DNA from: DLKC01 sp002478885
GTDB lineage: Bacteria > Bacteroidota > Bacteroidia > Chitinophagales > Chitinophagaceae
Assembly: GCA_046329585.1 (NCBI GenBank)
Contig: JAXLUI010000001.1
Location: forward strand, 744,001-808,000
Direction of reading: 5' to 3'
DNA length: 64,000 nt
Translations under genes and position numbers: made by a program
The notes under the pieces: model-generated
The model's input: the letters and a program-made list of their open reading frames with translations, nothing else
What the model was told of the DNA's origin: nothing
Databases searched by the model: none
Shown here: one piece after another, positions 61,126 through 64,000 of the stretch
How positions within the stretch are numbered: position 1 is the stretch's first letter
Layout: the number at the start of each line of letters is the position of its first letter

Positions 61126-62634
61126 TTATTTTATCGATTGAAACAGGCGGCTCCATCTTGGCCCACCATTCCAGCTAAACCAGATCAGTGATGCCTTACC
61201 CACAATATTTGTTTCGGGAACAAAGCCCCAGAAGCGGCTGTCCTGGCTGCGGTGGCGGTTATCCCCCATCATCCAGTAATAGTTGTATTTAAACGTATAG
61301 GTGTTGGTCTCTTTCCCATTGATGAAATATTTGCCGTTCTTTTCTTCGAGTGTATTGTGCTCGTAAACAGTAATGAGGCGGCGGTATATTTCTATATTGG
61401 CAGGAGAAATAGTGGTCGTTTCGCCTTGCTTAGGAATATGCAAGGGACCGAAATGATCGGGAGACCAGTGATAATTCTTTTCGTCGTAAGGGAATACAGT
61501 TATGCTGCTGTCGAAAAGATAAGGCTGAATGCTTGCGCAGTTCTTCTGGCGTTTTACCATTGCTGCTTCAGAAGCAGTCATGTTCAACAGGTATGCCGGT
61601 GGTGTGCTGCCGATGTTCTGCAAAGCGTCACCGGGGTTATCGACATCTATACCTAATGAGTCTTTAAAGAAGTCAGCTGTAAAAGCGGTGCCGTTACTTT
61701 GCACAATATAATCAGTTTGTGCGCCGGAAGCCACATAGGCTGTTTTACCATTTACAACCAGGCTGCCATCGCGTACCTCTATATTATCGCCCGGCACACC
61801 CACACAACGTTTGATGTAATTATCGGTTTTATCCATCGGGTGAACGAGTAACGGATAATCTGCCTTTAGGGCATCGCGGTTGCCTTTGTATTGTTCACGG
61901 AGGATATCGTAGTAAGGTCTTGCAGAGCCATATCCTTCAATATTGATGATGGTATCTCCTGCAGGGAAATTGAACACCACCACATCGTTTCTTTTTATAT
62001 CAGAAGTGCCGGGAAGCCTTGTATAGGGAACCTGTATCCATGTGAGATAAGAAGGCGTTGTTGGCATGCCGGGAAGCGTATTGTGCACGAAAGGAAAGCT
62101 AATGGGTGTCTGGGGCAAACGTGGGCCGTAGCTCAATTTATTTACAAAGAGGAAATCATTGATCAGCAAGGTTTTCTCCATACTCTCGGTAGGTATGGTA
62201 TAAGCTTCAAAAATGAACGTTCTTATAAGCGTAGCAGCAACAACGGCAAAAACGGCAGCATCTACCCACTCACGTGATGCTGATTTTTTATAGAGTTTCA
62301 TTATTTCGGCGCCGCCCCATTTAACTTCTTTCGAAAAGCCCAGATATGGCAAGTAAACAAACGGGAGGAATACGGCTGCAGCATGTTGAAGCACCGTAAA
62401 CTTTCCAAAATGCATAACAAAAATGATGGTAATCCAGATGGTCACAAACTGACCGGCAATGGGGATAAGCTGAAGCCAGAACCAGGTTCTGCCGATGCCG
62501 CTTTTTTGAACCATGTACCAAGTGTTATAGAATGGCACAAATGCTTTCCACCCTTCAACACCGGCTTTTTTAAACATTCCGTATAAACCTATATGCCAGC
62601 CGAGGGCACCCAAAATAAAAATGATCCAACCCAT
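61126..62634 (-). CDS. lepB: Signal peptidase I with an extra N-terminal membrane domain
   Basis: A 502-residue inner-membrane serine protease that removes signal peptides. The catalytic Ser151 lies in IPTESMEKTL and the general-base Lys275 in YIKRCVGVPGD, the two family boxes; GDNRHRSQDSRFWGFV is the box E equivalent. Before the catalytic part, residues 1-115 form a hydrophobic domain with three or so helices (GALGWHIGLYGMFKKAG, QLIPIAGQFVTIWITIIF), as found in many long Bacteroidota LepB proteins. The ATG at 62634 was preferred over a TTG three codons upstream; a -7 box (62655-62662) lies 20 nt before it. Confidence 0.95.
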   Translation of the reverse strand: MGWIIFILGALGWHIGLYGMFKKAGVEGWKAFVPFYNTWYMVQKSGIGRTWFWLQLIPIAGQFVTIWITIIFVMHFGKFTVLQHAAAVFLPFVYLPYLGFSKEVKWGGAEIMKLYKKSASREWVDAAVFAVVAATLIRTFIFEAYTIPTESMEKTLLINDFLFVNKLSYGPRLPQTPISFPFVHNTLPGMPTTPSYLTWIQVPYTRLPGTSDIKRNDVVVFNFPAGDTIINIEGYGSARPYYDILREQYKGNRDALKADYPLLVHPMDKTDNYIKRCVGVPGDNIEVRDGSLVVNGKTAYVASGAQTDYIVQSNGTAFTADFFKDSLGIDVDNPGDALQNIGSTPPAYLLNMTASEAAMVKRQKNCASIQPYLFDSSITVFPYDEKNYHWSPDHFGPLHIPKQGETTTISPANIEIYRRLITVYEHNTLEEKNGKYFINGKETNTYTFKYNYYWMMGDNRHRSQDSRFWGFVPETNIVGKASLIWFSWNGGPRWSRLFQSIK

Positions 62635-62654
62635 TATTGTCAATTTAGTGGTGG

Positions 62655-62662
62655 CAAAAATA
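62655..62662 (-). promoter_or_regulatory. -7 promoter box for lepB
   Basis: Reads TATTTTTG on the minus strand, an exact TAnnTTTG match, 20 nt before the ATG at 62634. Confidence 0.6.
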
Positions 62663-62903
62663 ACATTCTATTAAAGGTTGCAAAATGAAACCCTACAAAG
62701 TTTTCTTAAAGAACAAATGCATATGTAGCGTTTCCCGGGGTATTATTACAGTTTTAGTATGAATGTTTTCAAAAATTAATGGGTATTCAATATTTTATGC
62801 TGGTCATTTATACTAAGTTTACTGGTATGGCCCTTTTTTGATGGGCGATAGTAGCCGTAAAAAACTCTTTCCCAACTGCAGGTTTGTAACTGACATCTGT
62901 TCT

Positions 62904-63785
62904 ATGGACAAATTTAATATCAGGGACGTCGAAAACTTAACCGGAATAAAGGCCCATACTTTCCGCATTTGGGAGAGACGCTACAATTTTTTGAAACCAA
63001 AAAGAGGAGAAAGCAGCCACAGGTATTACGATAATGAAGAGCTTAAATATATTCTGAAAATATCGAGCCTTTACCACAACGGGCATAAGATCTCACAGAT
63101 CGTTAAAGCGCCACAGGAGAAGATTGACGAACTGATCAATGCAGGGCAGCAAAAGCAGGAAATGCCGCATTCCTACATCAACCGGCTTATTGCCGCTTCC
63201 ATAGATTTTGATGAAGCCTCCTTTGATGCAACATTAACGATGATCATTGAACGTTTTGGTTTTGATCATTGCCTTTGCCATATTATTTATCCGTACCTCG
63301 AAAAGATAGGGCTGCTTTGGGTTACCAACAACATCATCCCGGCGCAGGAACATTTTGCCAGCAACCTGGTGCGAAATAAAATGATCGCTATGATCGACAG
63401 GTTAAAGCCAATAGTTGAAACAAACCACAACGAAGGCGTGACGTTGCTGTTTTCTCCCGAAGGAGAAGTACATGAGCTGCCTCTATTATTCGCCGCCTAC
63501 CTGCACAAGAAAAACAACAAGCGGTTCATTTATTATGGTACAAATATTTCTATCCGGGAAATAGCCGAAGTGTGCGTTAAATTTAACCCGGCAACGCTGT
63601 ATTTTCACCTTGTCACTAATTTCACAAAAACAAGTATAGACGATTACCTGAATGAACTGAGCAGTAAGTTTCCGGGCAAAAAAATTGTCATGAGCGGGCC
63701 ATTGTCCGGCCTTGTAAAAAATTGTTTTCCCCGCTGCACCATATTGCGTTCACCTGAAGAGAATATGCAGTACATCTCCGCATAA
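62904..63785 (+). CDS. MerR-family regulator with cobalamin-binding-like domain (CarH/LitR type)
   Basis: A 293-residue transcription factor. Residues 1-70 are a MerR winged helix (NIRDVENLTGIKAHTFRIWE, then RRYNFLKPKR and SSHRYYDNEEL). Residues about 90-165 match the B12 cap domain, with the CarH pattern W-x9-E-H at Trp139, Glu149, His150. A Rossmann-like B12-binding region follows; the axial-ligand motif ExHxxG appears as EVHELP (His190), with Gly replaced by Pro. CarH/LitR proteins use adenosylcobalamin to sense light and repress carotenoid or photoprotection genes; that target set is not visible here. The start was set at the Met where MerR homology begins. Confidence 0.85.
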   Translation: MDKFNIRDVENLTGIKAHTFRIWERRYNFLKPKRGESSHRYYDNEELKYILKISSLYHNGHKISQIVKAPQEKIDELINAGQQKQEMPHSYINRLIAASIDFDEASFDATLTMIIERFGFDHCLCHIIYPYLEKIGLLWVTNNIIPAQEHFASNLVRNKMIAMIDRLKPIVETNHNEGVTLLFSPEGEVHELPLLFAAYLHKKNNKRFIYYGTNISIREIAEVCVKFNPATLYFHLVTNFTKTSIDDYLNELSSKFPGKKIVMSGPLSGLVKNCFPRCTILRSPEENMQYISA

Positions 63786-63816
63786 AAAAGCCCTGCATTT
63801 TTTGCCGGGCTTTTTT
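63784..63816. terminator. Bidirectional terminator between convergent genes
   Basis: AAAAAAGCCCTGCA and TGCCGGGCTTTTTT pair around a short T-loop, with A-run and T-run on the two sides, so it can serve both the MerR gene and the thiolase gene. Confidence 0.85.
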
Positions 63817-63830
63817 AGTGCTGCATTTAT

Positions 63831-64000
63831 TTATGCTAATTCGATCACCATTGCACTTGCACCACCGCCACCATTACAGATACCCGCGGCACCAAACTTC
63901 CCCTTATTGTGTTTTAGTACGTTTATCAATGTTACTATTATTCTTGCGCCGCTGCAACCCAATGGATGGCCCAGTGAAACTGCGCCGCCATGCACATTTA
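63831..64000 (-). CDS. Thiolase (acetyl-CoA C-acyltransferase), C-terminal part
   Basis: The last 56 codons of a thiolase gene that runs off the right edge. The catalytic C-terminal motifs are plain: NVHGGAVSLGHPLGCSGARI (the histidine of GHPxG) and GICNGGGGASAMVIE (the second catalytic Cys). Thiolases cleave 3-ketoacyl-CoA in beta-oxidation or join two acetyl-CoA. The N-terminal half with the nucleophilic Cys is outside the window. The gene converges on the MerR regulator across a shared terminator. Confidence 0.92.
   Translation of the reverse strand, partial: NVHGGAVSLGHPLGCSGARIIVTLINVLKHNKGKFGAAGICNGGGGASAMVIELA

Noticed and set aside
61126..61156. Extended start for cdd at 61156 overlapping lepB
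   Set aside because: The extra 71 codons read through the lepB terminator and a dispersed element and share nothing with cytidine deaminases.

Overview
The window looks like chromosomal DNA from a Bacteroidota bacterium, most likely of the Chitinophagaceae or a close relative. Supporting signs are several proteins with signal peptides and type IX secretion (T9SS) type A sorting domains, a giant SprB-repeat adhesin, SBBP and GEVED domains, the Bacteroidota promoter box TAnnTTTG just upstream of many start codons, few Shine-Dalgarno sequences, and the local order DUF6702 / HupE-UreJ / M1 peptidase. No rRNA, tRNA, CRISPR array, transposase or phage gene was seen.

Layout. 1-2000: 5' part of a secreted CocE/NonD-type hydrolase and a DinB-like protein. 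2089-8704: four minus-strand genes that look like a signalling or immunity island: a FecR-TPR secreted protein, a CHASE2-TIR membrane protein, a SIR2-like-TIR protein, and a STAND NTPase with a membrane segment and a DUF1566 (Lcl C-terminal) domain. 9272-16328: a BNR-repeat secreted protein, a CDF zinc exporter, and a pfkA-pyk glycolysis pair. 17167-31810: mostly housekeeping (esterase with T9SS tail, sterol-desaturase-like hydroxylase, a Lys-rich small secreted protein, rimO, a DDAH-like hydrolase, an ABC exporter, an M20 dipeptidase, an arginase-family ureohydrolase, an acyl-CoA dehydrogenase, fabH). 32629-41236: a giant T9SS adhesin with about 19 SprB-type 70-residue repeats whose reading frame is broken by clustered indels. 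41415-52865: cysteine desulfurase, glmM-like mutase, PAP2 phosphatase, CBS/CorC membrane protein, nitroreductase, NHL-repeat T9SS protein, small envelope proteins, DUF6702 and HupE/UreJ. 52904-64000: M1 aminopeptidase, two tandem choice-of-anchor-V proteins with CX4CH motifs, a MORN-like protein, aroQ, ogt, cdd, lepB, a CarH/LitR-like MerR regulator, and the 3' end of a thiolase gene.

The best candidate for an undescribed system is the 2089-8704 island. It places two different TIR proteins, one with an extracytoplasmic CHASE2 sensor and one fused to a SIR2-like domain that has lost its catalytic residues, beside a STAND NTPase and a FecR-TPR secreted protein. The second strong signal is a dispersed intergenic element built around GTGCGACGCAAC, with 14 clear cores and several variants, all outside the supported genes. 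A third is the frameshifted SprB repeat array, where indels cluster at short homopolymers while the downstream frame and sorting domain stay open.
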